Shown here: positions 11,752-25,009 of the stretch, piece by piece
Layout of the letters: each line of letters starts with the position of its first letter
How positions within the stretch are numbered: the stretch's first letter is position 1
Made by a program: the position numbers and the translations under genes
Assembly: GCA_028564705.1 (NCBI GenBank)
Contig: JAPXFQ010000184.1
Coordinates: 1,418,501-1,482,500 of the forward strand
From: Apricaphanius iberus
Taxonomy: Eukaryota; Chordata; Actinopteri; Cyprinodontiformes; Aphaniidae
DNA length: 64,000 bases
Direction: 5' to 3'
The notes under the pieces: generated by a model
Told to the model about the DNA's origin: nothing
The model's database searches: none
The model's input: only the letters and a program-made list of their open reading frames with translations

Positions 11752-12920
11752 AATAGTTGATAAATAAAAATTGTTCAGCCCCTTGAATTCTTTACCATTT
11801 TATTACTTTTACAAATCGATCGTTTTTAACAAACTTTGGCTTTTTGGACTAAAAAAGTACAACAAACTTTGATGTTGATAAGACAACAAATTTTTTGCAA
11901 ATTAATGACAATTAAATGAAAATATGTAACAAAACAGGTGATTGTATAAATAGTCTCTCCCTTTAAGGCCTTATTTAGTAGATGCAACTTTGGATGTAAT
12001 TCCAGCATGGAGCCTGTCCGGGTTGTTATCAGTCAGGGTTGCACATCCGGACATTGCAGTTTTACTCCATTCCTCCTCGCAAAATTGTTTCAGCTCTGTC
12101 AGGTGGCTTGGAGATCAGCCACCCCAGAGCATACAGTACACCTTATTGTCTTTAAACCATTTCTGTGAAGCTTTAGCAGGATCCTTTGGGTAGTTGTCTT
12201 GCTGGAAAAATAAATGTTCTGCTAAACGTTAGCTCTTTTGTGGGTGAAAACAAATTATCCTCCAGGATTTCTCTATATTTTGCTGCATTCATTTGATCCT
12301 CTTACCTTTGCAAGTGTTCCAGGGCCTGCTGCTGCATCCCCACAGTATAAGAGCTGATCCTCTGATTGAGCCGTGATCATATCTCCTAGCTCCTACAGGT
12401 CCAAAAGCAGGGATTGATGGTTGTCCCGATAAATCTGTATGCACCTGATCTTTGCTTCGGTATCCCATATGATGCTCCATCACATCATTGGGACGGTAAT
12501 CCTCCAGTCTGAAGCGAGCGCCGAATAACTCCTAGTACCAACAATGCTTACACCAATATTCTTTCCATTCTATAGATTAAACTGTGCTCTGTGGTATTTT
12601 CAAAGCTTTATTTATTATTTTACGCCTTACACCTGCTTTGAACATCACAAGCTTTTGTGGTGATATAGAATACAGATGGAAACTTCAGACGAATGGGGGT
12701 ATTACAGTAAAAGAGTCTGAATACAATTGCATGTCAGTTTTTCAGCCGTTTGTTTGGAAGGAAAAAAGGAAAAACAGAAATGATCGGCCCTCAGCGTTAC
12801 AGTTTTGCACTACTTTGCATTGATTTGGACATAAAGCCCAGTAAAATACATTGAAGTTTGTTATTGTAATTTTACAAAATGTGCTAAAGTTCAAAGGTGT
12901 GAATACATTTTTGATGCACT
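11752..12920 (-). mobile_element. Tc1-like element remnant
   Basis: On the minus strand the element runs from AGTGCATCAAAAATGTATTC near 12,920 to a matching end near 11,752 (plus strand TTCAGCCCCTTGAATTC). Antisense transposase-region words are visible, including CTCCTCGCAAAATTGTTTCA, TGTCTTGCTGGAAAAATAAA and TTCCAGGGCCTGCTGCTGCA. Both ends can be recognised, so it is close to full length, but no long transposase frame survives. Confidence 0.75.
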
Positions 12921-14150
12921 AAAAACTTTGGCTTACTTTTACTAATCTGCAGCTTGTCTGTTTGTGTATCAACCTGGAGCTGGGAAAAATATTGTTTTTG
13001 TTTTGTATATTATGCATTTTCCCTTGTTGACTCACCCCTATCCCAGAACTGATTGCAAAAACAAGCTGAGTGAGAACTGGACAATGGCATCAGAAGAAGG
13101 ACGCCCAAAGTGGAAGTTTAGCTTTACAGCTGTTCAAATCTCAAGTTGAATCAACTGCCTACACTTCCAATTTAATTGACATCAAGACTTGCTATCATCT
13201 TTTTCTCTACTTCCCAATTGCCTATTTGGTATATCCTGTACAGTATCTTACTCTCTGCTCTGATGGTGTACTCACCCTCCATCTCAGCACGCTGTATCAG
13301 ACCATACCATACCAGACCATAAGACAGAAGAACCAGTAAACGCAAAGAAGTTCCATTTAAATGATTTAAACGTAGAGGCTGATTGACCAATCACAGGCTA
13401 GGGCATGCCTTACTTTCCAATGTACATTTAAAAAATTGGGCACATCTTTTTTAACTTTGCAGGGCTGCTGCAGAGTGCTTGGTCCATGGCGTTGCATGTC
13501 CGACGCCCACTCACAAGCTTTCAGCCTAGCTGTAAGTTTTTGCAGGAATCTGCTAATAAACCTTTCAATAAACTGATGTGTTCAGGCATAAAAGCAGTTA
13601 AGTCATTCAAAATAAACAACCATTAAGAACTGGAATTTTCCATCTCTGATTTATGAGGTATTAAAAACAATATGAAGGAGTCATAGTTTTTGATAATAAC
13701 AATCTTCATACTTGCTTCAGCTACTTTCTTACTTAAGCAACATATTCTTCAAATCATGAGCAATGTTCCTAAGAAGTGGAAGGGAGGAAATGCTGATCCA
13801 TTGCCAAGATCTCCTAAGGACCGGTCACAACTACCGGCTCCGTTGGTCATCGTTAAACTGATAAACATCAGCTGTGCTACTGAAATATGTGAGGTTGAAA
13901 AATACTGGCAGCAGAATGGAGTTAGCCTCAGGGTGTAGAACACTTTTCAAGTAGAAAGAATGAGGAAACTGTAAAGCTGATCTTCTTTTCAGGTCATTTC
14001 TAATTGTTTCTGCATTGGTTTAAGGTTTAGAGCATGAAAAGTCGGGACCTTTGCGCTTAACCTTGGCTCTTAGTCCTCATCTTAACCCAAGCTGCTGCCA
14101 GGAATCCTATATTTAGACTCCATACACTTTACCTAGGATACATCATCAGA
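12921..14150. other. No gene recognised
   Basis: No repeat or exon was identified apart from a short degenerate ACCATACCAT-type duplication at about 13,297-13,321. Open frames are short and overlap on both strands, as expected of non-coding DNA. Confidence 0.5.
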
Positions 14151-14152
14151 GT

Positions 14153-14212
14153 TGACACACACAAACACACCCACACACACACGCACACATACATACTGTA
14201 TACACACACTTG
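14153..14212. repeat. Imperfect (CA)n microsatellite
   Basis: A CA-rich tract interrupted by A, C, G and T substitutions over about 60 bp. Such tracts are common in fish intergenic DNA and have no coding role here. Confidence 0.85.
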
Positions 14213-14639
14213 GATTAACAGGGTCTTCTTGTTAAATGGTTGGTTACTGAAAGCAAAACCACTAAGAGCAGGAGAGGAAAAAATCTTTAAATGACATAGG
14301 AGATCTAATCCCCAGATCAAGATAAAGACACTAGTTCTTCAAAGTAAATATGGGTTTTGGAATTAAAAACAAAAATTGATCAGGTAAACAACTGTTGAAG
14401 CAAAGTATTTATTTGAAACTAGAAAACTTTTGAAGTACCCTATAACTCAAAGCAGTTTTAAATCCTTAAGGTCTGTCTTTGCTGTGGCCCAACACATGCG
14501 AGTTTAAAAAGTAGCCGAACAGAACTGACTACTTCTTTTCTTTTATTTATTTTTGTTAGATGAACAGATATAGCCAATAATAAATTATGCAAAAAATAAA
14601 AAAACACTTTTAAATGTTTTGCTTTGTTTTTCAGGAATC

Positions 14640-15390
14640 TTTGGATAAGTGTGCCTGTAATGATGATGTTTGTGTTTTGAGTTTTAGTTAGTTCTTGTTC
14701 TTTTTCAGTTTACATCATCATTTTAGTTTATTTCGTGATGCATTGTTATGTTTAACTTTTGGACCTGTGTTTTGATTTTGACTCTTCCTTGTTTCCACAT
14801 TTTCCTCTTCCTGCTCTTAGATGTTCTCACCTTTCGTTGAATTGTTTCTGTGTTTCGTCTTTTATTAGCGTTTCCTTACTTCTGCAGTCAATGTTAGTTC
14901 TTTATTTCACATTAGATGGTTTCCTCATTTACTACTTCTTTCAGTATTTATTCTCTTCTGTTCTTTTTCTTCATTGCTCTTTTGACTTTCTTTTAGATTC
15001 CTCCTTAGATAGCTTATCTTGGGTTATTGCTATGTTGGTCCTTATTTCTTCTTAGTTTGGATAGTTTTCTGTCTAGTCTCGTCTTCCAGTTTTCTCCCTG
15101 CCATTCTGCCTTCCTGCCCAGCCACACTTCATTCCCAATCTCTGCTCCTAGTCCTGCCTCCATCTGCTTTCCCTAATTAGTCATCAAGTTTCTCTCTGCC
15201 ATTTCTGTATCCCCTCCTCAGTATTTGAGCAGCTGTCATTCAGTCAGTACTCGCTGGATTCTCATCTTTCCTCCCCAGTCAACCCTTTTACCTCGTAAGT
15301 TTAATTATTTGTTTTCACCTTAATAAACCACCATATACTCAGTTCTCTGCACTCGGTCCTCCTTCAACCACAAACACCGCAGTGCCAACA
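14640..15390. repeat. Pyrimidine-rich repeat-like region
   Basis: This region is strongly T- and C-rich. It contains ACTTTTGGACCTGTGTTTTG, TCAGTATTTGAGCAGCTGTC and CACCTTAATAAACCACCATA, words that recur in a dispersed fish repeat of uncertain class. The apparent 98-codon frame at 14,759-15,055 is hydrophobic only because of the T richness and is not taken as a gene. Confidence 0.4.
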
Positions 15391-15399
15391 TTTGATTCA

Positions 15400-16970
15400 C
15401 TTTAGAGTTGTTTTGATATAGAGATAATCCAGTGTACAAGATATACTTGAATTCACCATAAAGGGACAGCTGTTGAGCAGGTCCTTCGTCAGAGACTCAC
15501 CTCCCAGCACCATACCTAATTATTCAAATGTAATATTCTGTGCAGCATATTTTGCTGTTAAATTTGAAGGATTTTGTATTTACTTGATTTTTATGTTGAT
15601 TACCGAACTGTTAATATCCTATAATACAGATTTGTGATAAAACAGACAATGATATTTGAAATGTGGTCACATGGAAAGATGGCTTAAACTTTGTTTAGAA
15701 TAGACTACACAGAGTCCTATAACTTCAATTTGTTGAATTGACTGTGAATCAGACTGTTAGAAAGCACCAACTTGTGTTGAAAGTTAATACCATTATGTGA
15801 TGTTATTTGCAAAATTTTTAAAGAAATATTTTGACATTATTTTAGAGTGGATTTAGGCAAGGCAATAAAAAAGACTTATTCAACATCAAAAGATAATTAA
15901 ACAAAAAAAGTTAAGAGTCAGCTGTACTGACAAAATACATCGTTTTGTTACAGGATGTTTTTCATCCTCTAACATGAATGGACCTTTGTGTAGAATTTGA
16001 TCAAAAAGAGCAATCCATTAATGTCTCCTTTCACACAGGTTTATGGAGTTCACCACCAGGTTGTTGACTTCAGCTTTAAACACCTCGAAGGGCCTTTTCC
16101 GGAGTCAGTGAGGACACAAATCAAAACCTGCGACAGAATAAGAGTTAGGGTCTTCTGCTCCCTTTCTTCTGGTTCCCTGGGTTGTAACTGCAAGCTGCGC
16201 AGGAGACAGGCTTGAAATAGCCCAGACACACAGGCCAAGTCTGTGCTTAGTGCCTGTGCGGCTGTCTCCTGCAAGACTTCCTCATCTGTGCTGCTAATCA
16301 GCAGAGACAAAGGAGGATGCACAAGCCAGACACAGATCAAGCCCTGCAGGGTGGGGCAGGCGACAGGCATGTGCAGGTGTCCAAGTATGTAGCTTTAGTT
16401 ATCTTTGTGTCTCTGCACACCTTATGGATGCTTGTGCACATGAAAAGAAGAGAGGGGAGTGGCATTCTTCAGCTTTCATCCTGTCATTCTCAAGAGACCT
16501 TGAGAAACGGATGGAAAATAACTTATACTGACAAAATTGTATGGTTATTTTCTACTGATACGGTTCAAAGTCTCTACTTCCATTCATTTTGGAACAAACT
16601 CCATTTTGTTAAAGGGATCCGCACATTTTGCTACATGTATAGTATTTCTTTAAAATAGGTTTTTACATTGGTCTTTGTACCTGTCCACTCAAAATATTAT
16701 AGGGAGTACTTTGCAATGATCTGTGGCTACATGCTCCCTGTCACGTTTGTATCCTTTGGGTTGGGCTAGAGAATCACACATACAGTAAACAAATGCTGGA
16801 GGCAGGGAAGCAGATGGAGTAAATGCAGGATACGCACAATGAGAGAAGAAATTGTCGACACTTGTCGTAGCCACTGCGTTGATGTCATAGCGGTGTTGTT
16901 ATTGCCGGTTCTGTTGTCTCTTGTCTTCCAGAAAGGGCAGTGACCAGGCTGGGAATAGCTCAATTTAGCT
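15400..16970. other. No gene recognised; GC-richer island with a stem-loop at about 16,200
   Basis: AT-rich flanks surround a more balanced stretch at about 16,040-16,380, which contains a nested inverted repeat (16,199-16,272). Both strands have frames of about 105-113 codons there, but none has recognisable homology. Confidence 0.45.
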
Positions 16971-16977
16971 GGGCAGC

Positions 16978-17155
16978 CATTTACATGTGGAGAAATATGT
17001 CTTTCTAATCACATTATCTAGGCGCATTAACTCAATTAGGAGTAGTCCTGTCCAGTTCGACTTCAACCAGACTAAGGTGTATGCATGCATTTCAAATGTC
17101 TATATTTAGTCGGACTAAAGCAATAATTTGGTTTCCTCTCACTGCATGTAAACAC
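16978..17155. repeat. Small MITE-like repeat, copy B
   Basis: Begins CATTTACATGTGGAGAAAT and ends CACTGCATGTAAACAC, giving an imperfect terminal inverted repeat of about 20 bp. Contains TAGTCGGACTAAAGCAATA, a word typical of dispersed fish repeats. It is homologous to copy A near 1,130. Confidence 0.55.
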
Positions 17156-17159
17156 ACTG

Positions 17160-20100
17160 ACTGAGCTAAACTACTGCAAATATATACTGTGAAGTATAAT
17201 TACTGGCACAGGGAAAGGTGAGACTAATCAACTGAGTTTAAAGCAGTTGAGAGTGCTGCAGTGAAGTGAGAGTGAAGAATAAATAAGTGCCTTTCGGTCA
17301 AGCTGGATGACGGAGAGAAAACTGGTCAAACCAAAAGGTTTGGTGCATGTGCTGGCTTTGAAAATGCAGTAGTTTTACTTATCGTCATAATTTCCATATA
17401 CAGAATTATGATCACATTAATCTGAGCTCAACAGCTTTATCCAGGGAACTGAAAAAGAAAGGTAATCTAGAAATTGCTAAAACTTCGAGAGTGAGCAATT
17501 TACTAATAGTATGGAGGAGCAGAAAATGCAGTTTTGCAAAGTTCGAAAGAAACGTGAAGCGTAAAAGAGTGCTCAGGTAAAATAAGACAAAACGTTTTTT
17601 CTGAAAATCGTTTTGCTGCCTGTTGATTCTCCTACAGATTTAGTTCCAGCAGGTCTTGAAAGAGACTTGACAGGATGCATGAGGCATCCAGTTGGGAATG
17701 ATGTACCAGTCTCGCTTTGATGTTGCCAGTATCAGAGGTGCATACAGCCATTTGTGAGGATAAATAAAGGTATCCAAAATGTGGACAGAATTAGGGCAAC
17801 GTGGAGGAACGTGGGGCTTCTGTACAAAATAAATCCTGTATATGAGCAGGCGAGCACAGGAGCAGTGGAGACATATTCCCTGGTGTGATTAAGTATTTTT
17901 TTATTGAAAGCCAGTGGACGTGTCTCGTTCTTGCAGATGTCAGGAGATTGGCTTGTCCAACTGTACTGGTTCAAGTGTAAAGTTGATTCAGACGTGATTA
18001 TGGTGTAGGGCTGTGTTTCAGGAGTTGGGTCGCCTACTTACTCCCAGTGAAAGATGCTCGAGCAGTGTACTGTAAAACCATGACGTTTTTACTCAAGGAT
18101 ATCTGACACCATGCCTAGTATTCGCAAAGCTTTATTTTGTATCTTTGCATGTTTAATATGATAAAAAACAGCACAACTAAGAATTTTTCTTCTCCTGGAC
18201 CTAAATAAGTAAATGTTAAAAATTGAAGAAATTCAGTAATCTCTTCTTTGTAAGTTACCTTCACCTTTATTTGGGTCACTAGTTCAAATGGGGAAAAAAA
18301 TGTCTTCCCAGTCACATAAGTTTACCTGCTGAGACCAGAACGAACTGGGTCCATCCTGCTTGGTCAGATACAGGTCACAAGGTTGTTTATCTATTTTTTG
18401 TCCATTCGCTCAGAAGTCATCAAGCGTTCCTCGAAACAGATAAAAACCACCGTCATGAACCAGTATTTTGTGTTGTGTTTACACATAAACAGGGAACTTT
18501 ACAAAGAACAAAAAATTGCTTCTTTGGCCTCTTTGTTACAAGCACCTTGTCCCAAAACATACGATTTATTGTTTTAATTGAAAATGTAGGTAAAGGCTTG
18601 TAATTTTTTTTGGTCCAGTTCAGGGCAGCTAAACGTAACATTATAGATGCTGTAATAAACAGCGTCTTTTTCAGCTTGACACAAAACTTGCATTTGGTCC
18701 TTCAGTTTTGCCCTCTGAAAATGGTCTAAATATCAATAAAGAACTAGGAGGAAATACAGAAATATTACAAAATATTTTGTAATTACTCTGTAAGATTAAA
18801 GATGGTCTTGTAAGGTAACAAATTCAAATCTTAGATTTTAATTCAAATAATTTTTGTGGTCAGAGCAGAAGAAAAACCGTTAAACTCAAGCATTTGACAG
18901 AGGTTTGGCCAATGTCTTTTGGGCCAATATTTAGCCAGTGGGGCAAAATATTTTATAATAACTACTGTTAAGTCTATGAACTACCAATGTTGTGAAAGTG
19001 TATTTGGGACACACTGGGACAATGCTTTTCAAGAATTATTTTTAGCTGACATTAAATAATATCTGATAATACAATGGAACTTTCAGGTGTTTAAAGCTGT
19101 CAGGAAATCCTTGTCAGACTACTCCAAAAAACAAAAAAGCTTCTTGATGAAGATTCAGCCTACTATTAAGAATAAATGTGGTGGTATCACATCTGATGAC
19201 CAGGTTTATTTATGTTACAAAGTTTACTTTCATCTTGTATTTTTCTTTTTTCTTTTTTTGCATATGGTGCCATAAATCTGTCTCATAATATAATTTTATG
19301 TTCAAAATGTAGAGAAATAAAGGCTGGCCTAAGATTTAAGACAAACTTTAACCAGACGTGATTTCTGATTGTCATGACTCGCTCTTAAATTTTCCTGACA
19401 CAGAATGCCTGCGGCCAACTCAGCTGACAGCTCTCTTCTGCTAAGGTTTCTGACAGAGTTTTACTGCTCTGTCAAACAATATGGGACTTAAATATTAATT
19501 GCCCAAACCAGCGAGAACATGCAGAGGAAAACCTGAATCATGGAAAACTGCCACACTTGTGCTTGCACAGCGGCAAAACGATGACAGTTTCCTGTCACGA
19601 AATATAAATCAGAATTACAGCTGAGGTTATGTGCAACAAGAATGAAAATAAGCAAACGTGTCATGTTTTATAGTGTTGAACGTTACGAATATTTTATTGC
19701 TATTTCAGACAGTCAGAAAAAAACTGGAGAAAACCATAATCTGAATATTATTTGTATTTTCGAATTTTTGTGTGTAAATATTTAGTCATCTATTTACATG
19801 ACAGCTTGTACGTACAGTGCACTTCTTGTTTATTGGAATATGTGATGCCTGTGTTTCTTTTTTCCAGTTTTTTACCTTCAGTACCTGGTAGTAAGCTTCT
19901 GTTTGTTGCCATGTTTTTATCTGAGAAGCCTCATACTGTGTTTGTGTGTTTTATGCTCCTTTGTTTTCCATTTTTCTTACGAATTTGAAAGGAGATGTTC
20001 CAGCTTAGTTTAAAGCCTCAAAGGCATGAAGGACACTTTGACACAGCTGTTAATTATCTGCTGTGGAAGGCTATGTTTTCACTCTACCTGCTTTCAAAGC

Positions 20101-21710
20101 ATCTGTTCAGTTTGATTTTTTTTTTTTGTTAAGCACAATATCTATTTACTTATATTGATATTACAGTATTCAAGTATGCTGCTTAGATTCTGTCTTTCTT
20201 TTTTTTATTTCATTCAAAATATTTTGACTTAGACACTGTTTTCTTTGGCCCTGAGCAAGTGTTTTAGTTATGCTCACAGTGTAGCCAAAAGTGACCCAAA
20301 TATGATTTTTTGTATTCCCCTCATATTTATTTATGGAACCTGTAACTGTCTAAACAATGTGGCCAAGTGTGATCATAAAAATCTTATTCACTGAATAATT
20401 TTGTGTGAGATGAGGTGAAAAGCAGCCAGATTGATTGTATCATTAAAAGAAACAAGCAGGGCCGATATTGTGGCTGATGTTCTAAGTAATAATTGCATGG
20501 TTTAGAGTTGCAATATGCTGCATTAGCTTGGTCAGTTTATTACTTATTATTTATTTATTGAAATTTTGAGAAATGCTACTTACATGTGTGCTAAACTAAT
20601 AGCTTTTTCAATTAAAAAGCCTTTCCATAACCATATTTAAAAAGCCTGTGAATATTCTCATTCATCCAGGTCATGGTTATCTCAAGGACATGTAATATTT
20701 ACAAACATTACAGAAGAAACTTGTCAGAATTTTGTACAATTACATAAATGATAATCTGTACATAAATTGCAGTTTTTCATCACTTTGCTACTATTTTCAT
20801 AACCTTGATGTCATATTTTTTAACTCTAGACACAAAACTCACTACCAATGATCAAAATGCAATTTTTTTCAAAACGCTCAACCTTTCTCAATTGCTTGGA
20901 TAAAATAAAAAAAACTTTGATCATTTGTTCATTAACAAAAATCACCTGTTCAGTAGGGCACAATGTAACATCAAATTACTAATATTCAGAAAGCAATTCA
21001 CAGATTACATTTCAAATGAGTTTCTTCATTTTCTTGCTTAAATGATCTAACTATCATTTAATGCAATTTATAAAAATGCTAAGTAACTGTTGCAATACAC
21101 TTAATGCACAGTTATGGAAACTGACAATCTTCCTTTATAAAGATTCTTTGTCACTAATTAGCATTTAACATGAACCAATTAGAGTACAATATCCATGGAT
21201 GTAGCCCAACATTTTATCATACTGTATGTCATAGCAAAACATTTTTGCTTTGATTCAAATAAACCTGTGTTGTGATTGTACCAGTGTTTTTTGCATCAAT
21301 ATATTACAAACCTTATTCAATGACTCCACTCTCTGTAGTATTCTCACTACTACTACAGTACATATACAGAGATGCATTTCCTGTACATGTATTACCATAA
21401 TGAAACATGTATCACACATTTTGTTCCAGAGTATTTGATGATTGTTGAAACAATAACACAGTGAAACTGTTGGTTGCTTGTGTGTATGTGTGATATATAG
21501 TTATTTTTCAATGGTATTTCACAGTAAATTTGTTCTTAGAACAAATGAATGTGCAAATTTTTTTTTAAAGAATGAAACGCAATGAAATGTTTTGAACATT
21601 AGATTACCGTTTTTAGTTTTGTTTAAATATATTTTTATCCCATGGTTTTTTCCTATCATTTATCACCCAGTGTTCCTATTTAAGTCCAGTCCTGGGCATT
21701 GCTCTCCCAC
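17160..21710. other. No gene recognised
   Basis: Mostly AT-rich DNA. About 19,380-19,660 is of balanced composition without repeat signatures and is a candidate for unique conserved sequence. About 20,640-21,600 resembles dispersed repeat DNA (for example CAATTGCTTGGATAAAAT), but the family is not established. Confidence 0.45.
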
Positions 21711-21879
21711 TATCAGTGCAGGAGGGCCCTGCACTGAGCTCGAGCCTCCTTCATGCTTTGTGGAGTGAGCAGGCCCTTCTTTTCGCCCAAAGAGGTGGGT
21801 TTTCCCCAGCTGGACGTAGCGTGTGGAAGGTTATTATTCCATTATTCCAGCCAGATCCTCCCCAACCCCTCAGGCGCCC

Positions 21880-22128
21880 CAGTCAGCCAGGAGGAGGCAG
21901 TGCATGTTTTTGTGGGAGTAGCTCACATTAGGTTCTCCAAGGAACACGGGGAGAACATGCAAACCCCTACACAGAAAGGCCCTTTCGCCAACCCCACCCA
22001 GGGGGTGGGTGCCAATAATATGGAGGAACAAACACGCCCACAGTGTCTCCAGCAGGAATAGAACACAGGACCTTCTAGCTGTGAGGTGGGCTGCGCTACC
22101 AGCTGCGCCACCGTGTTCCCCCAACTGC
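21880..22128 (-). repeat. tRNA-derived SINE
   Basis: Read on the minus strand, GGTGGCGCAGCTGGTAGCGC (A box) and GAAGGTCCTGTGTTCTATTC (B box) form a tRNA-like head at about 22,055-22,120. The body follows, containing GCATGTTCTCCCCGTGTTCC and TTGGAGAACCTAATGTGAGC. This is a well-known fish SINE-like structure. The 3' limit may extend toward 21,715. Confidence 0.65.
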
Positions 22129-22129
22129 T

Positions 22130-23940
22130 TTTAGTTTTACATCTAGAGTTGTGAAAAATCAGGGTTCTGAAAATAGTAGCAAATGATTGCAAAAAAAAAA
22201 CAACTAACAAGTGCAGCATCAATATTTACGGCTCTAAAAAGATCGTACTGCTTGTGACATCATGTCTTCTTCTTTAGGGCCACAAACTGTTCACACTTGA
22301 ATCTGATAGCTGTCACATTAAAATCATAAACAAAACAAACAAAGCAAAAACACAGGAATCGAACATTAGGAGTTGACATGCTAACATAGTTGTTTTAGTT
22401 GAAGACCACAATGTGGAAAGCCCTGACATTGAGGCTGTGTGGACAGCTCAGATGCTACCCTGCATTATTCTGAAATCAAATAAGAAACACACAGTTTGCT
22501 CTGCTCCTTCCTTGTGCCTGTTCTCTATCTCAATCAGCTTTAGTTCTCAGCAATTTTTATGAATTTTGCTTTATCCATTTGATCGTATTATGTTTTTTTT
22601 TATTTAATCAAAAATATATTTTATTTAGTTTAGTTAAAATGGATAATCTAAGACATAGGCATTAAAAATAATAGAAATGAGGACAAAGAGAGCGATTTAG
22701 TCACAAACACTCGAACACACTGGACAGGAAGAGTGATGAATGAGCATCGTGGAGGATGGCAGTCGGGCCACAACAGTCTGCTGCACAGAAATGTTTCCCT
22801 TTATTTTGTGACCTGTGTTCTTCAAATCATGGCGTGATGACTGCCCTTCCCCCAAATATAGAGACAGGACATTTTCCTTTCTTCTGTTTTCATAACTTGT
22901 CTTAGATAGGACAAAAAGGAAACACTGACCCGCTGCCAAATTTCCTGAGTTATTGTTGCTGTAAAGTCAACTTTCTTCATAAAACAGAACCATGTGGAAC
23001 AATGTACAGGGTGTTGTGATTTCCCTGATAGAACAACAGAAGGGGTGCTAATTATAAAAACAATGAAATATCCAAAGACAGCAAATACATGGGTTCCAGT
23101 GTTTTGACAAATAGATGAATGTGAAGCATGGGATTCACTTTTGCAGTCAGAGTGGAACAAGAAAAAGGAAGAACCCACACGAGTGACTGGCTTGAGTGTT
23201 TTCACTCCGAACTGCTCTATTGTTAAAGTTGAAGGTCTCTCTTAGTACATCTTGTAGTCAAAAATAGGGACCGGGACACCATAAACAGGAAACAGGACAG
23301 AGGTTTTTAATGTCATGTGTTTCAAGTGAATGTGTTTTTGTGTTTCTTCAGCTTCCTGCCATCTTTAATTTACCATCCTCTCACATTAATGTTTTCACTT
23401 TTTGTAAACAGCTCATCTTGTTATCTCAGTGTAGTTATAATAATGTCAAACAAAGTTATGACTTCTCTTATATATCACTGTGAAAAAGGATTTAGACTTT
23501 GACAAACTTCTTCTATTTTTGATTTGCTGTAAGAGACACATGTTTATTATCATCAAATTAATTTTAATGTCAGACAAAGATGATTTGCTGTAATACAAAA
23601 GGCGGTTTCCAATTTAAATTTGAATTTTAAAAAGACACAAACTTGACCTGTATAGTCATTGAACTCCCGAGAATCTGCAAATAAAAAGGCTCTGAAAAAC
23701 TGTTGCACTACATCCCAATATAGTAAAATAATAAAAAAAGATATGAAACAAAATCATTGAAAGCACTACAAAGGACTTTCTAACGCTTATTGACTACAGT
23801 AGATCAGTTAGATGTACTTTACACAAATGGTCAAAACATGGAAATGCAGTGAAACTTCCAAGCAAAGGGAAGCTTGCTAAAATTACTACAAGGTAACATC
23901 AATGACTTGTCCAAGAGGTCACGAAAGAACCATATAGAAC
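22130..23940. other. No gene recognised
   Basis: Overlapping short frames on the minus strand (22,697-23,205) have no homology that I recognise and no splice or codon support. Confidence 0.5.
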
Positions 23941-23949
23941 ATAATGTAT

Positions 23950-24240
23950 GTTTCCCTCTCACTCACACCAATCAAGCTTGCATACACCACTAGCAACATT
24001 CTCGCACATACGCAAAATTAATAAAATCACACATATAAGCTAATGAAATTTCCTTCACACATAGACTACCAAAAAGAATCCACACACAAGTTCTTAGGGT
24101 TCTTACAAGTATGTGTTTAGAGGGTGACACTAGCTCCAATAAGAGGTAATACTTGTGTGTGTGAGATTATACTAGTGTTTATGAGAGTTTCCTACTAGTG
24201 TGTGTGTGAGTGAGAGGAGCTTTTTGTCCAAACACAGCCG
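23950..24240. repeat. Diverged inverted repeat rich in CACAC/GTGTG
   Basis: The left flank CCCTCTCACTCACACCAATC and the right flank GTGTGTGTGAGTGAGAGGAG are near reverse complements. Words such as ACTAGTGT and GAGTTTCCTACTAGTGTG are repeated inside. The structure suggests a decayed MITE or fold-back element of unknown family. Confidence 0.45.
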
Positions 24241-24326
24241 GGCTAAAAGTGAGATTATAGTGCCCATGCCCACTGTCAGTTTAATGGTAAACTTCCAGAA
24301 GTGGGTATAATATAAAAAAAAATGGT

Positions 24327-24450
24327 ACTGAAGTGAGTAGCACTACTTTAACATATTTTACTCATGTAAAAGTAAAAAGTAGCCATCCAAAAGAAATACT
24401 CAAGAGTAAAAAAGTGGTAAAAAGGCTACTTGAGTATTTAGTAACAACTG
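24327..24450. repeat. Tol2/hAT-like subterminal repeat, possible left end of a longer element
   Basis: It contains TGTAAAAGTAAAAAGTAGCC, ATACTCAAGAGTAAAAAAGT and GGCTACTTGAGTATTTAG, the short direct and inverted ACTTGAGTA-type words seen at Tol2-like ends. AAAGTACTTATTAAAGTAGT near 24,980-25,000 may be the other end, which would make an element of about 680 bp. No transposase frame is present. Confidence 0.5.
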
Positions 24451-25009
24451 ATCTAATATTTTTAAAATCATGTTATCAGACAGATAATAATAAAAAGTTA
24501 TGAACAAATTATTGTAATGTAAAGACTAAAATGAACAAGAAAAGATAAAAATCAGAACAATTACATAATAGGACATTTTAAGCAGAAGGAAAACGGTTCT
24601 AAGTCAATATTTTCAATATAATATAGGTACTTTCAGCAGGAAATTAATAAATATATCTGAGCCAAAGGTAAACACTACTTCCAGTGACAATTTGTGGTGT
24701 TTACTATAAATTAACTTGATCTCAAAATGTAACAATAAGATAAAGAGACAGAAGATTACATTAGAAAACCAAAGCTTTTTTTTTTTAAGAAAAAGGTGAT
24801 TTCCTTTAATGAACTATAGGTTCCTGCCTGTGTCTCATGTATTTTTGTTTAAAATATGTTTGCTCTTCATTCAGTGAATTTACTCAGAGTGAGTGAAGCA
24901 CCCATAAGGTTGCAAAGAAAACCAACCCATACCCATTGTTGCAGGCAAATAATCTCTGTATCATTTAGGTCTTCAAACCCTAAAGTACTTATTAAAGTAG
25001 TAAAGTATA

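Noticed and set aside
14759..15055. 98-codon hydrophobic open frame
   Set aside because: Its Phe/Leu/Ser composition simply reflects a T-rich repeat-like region.
16050..16370. 106-codon minus-strand open frame
   Set aside because: No recognisable family, overlaps a plus-strand frame of similar size, and no splice or start context; likely chance in a GC-richer patch.
22055..22125. tRNA gene on the minus strand
   Set aside because: A and B boxes are present, but the rest does not form a tRNA cloverleaf and a SINE body follows.
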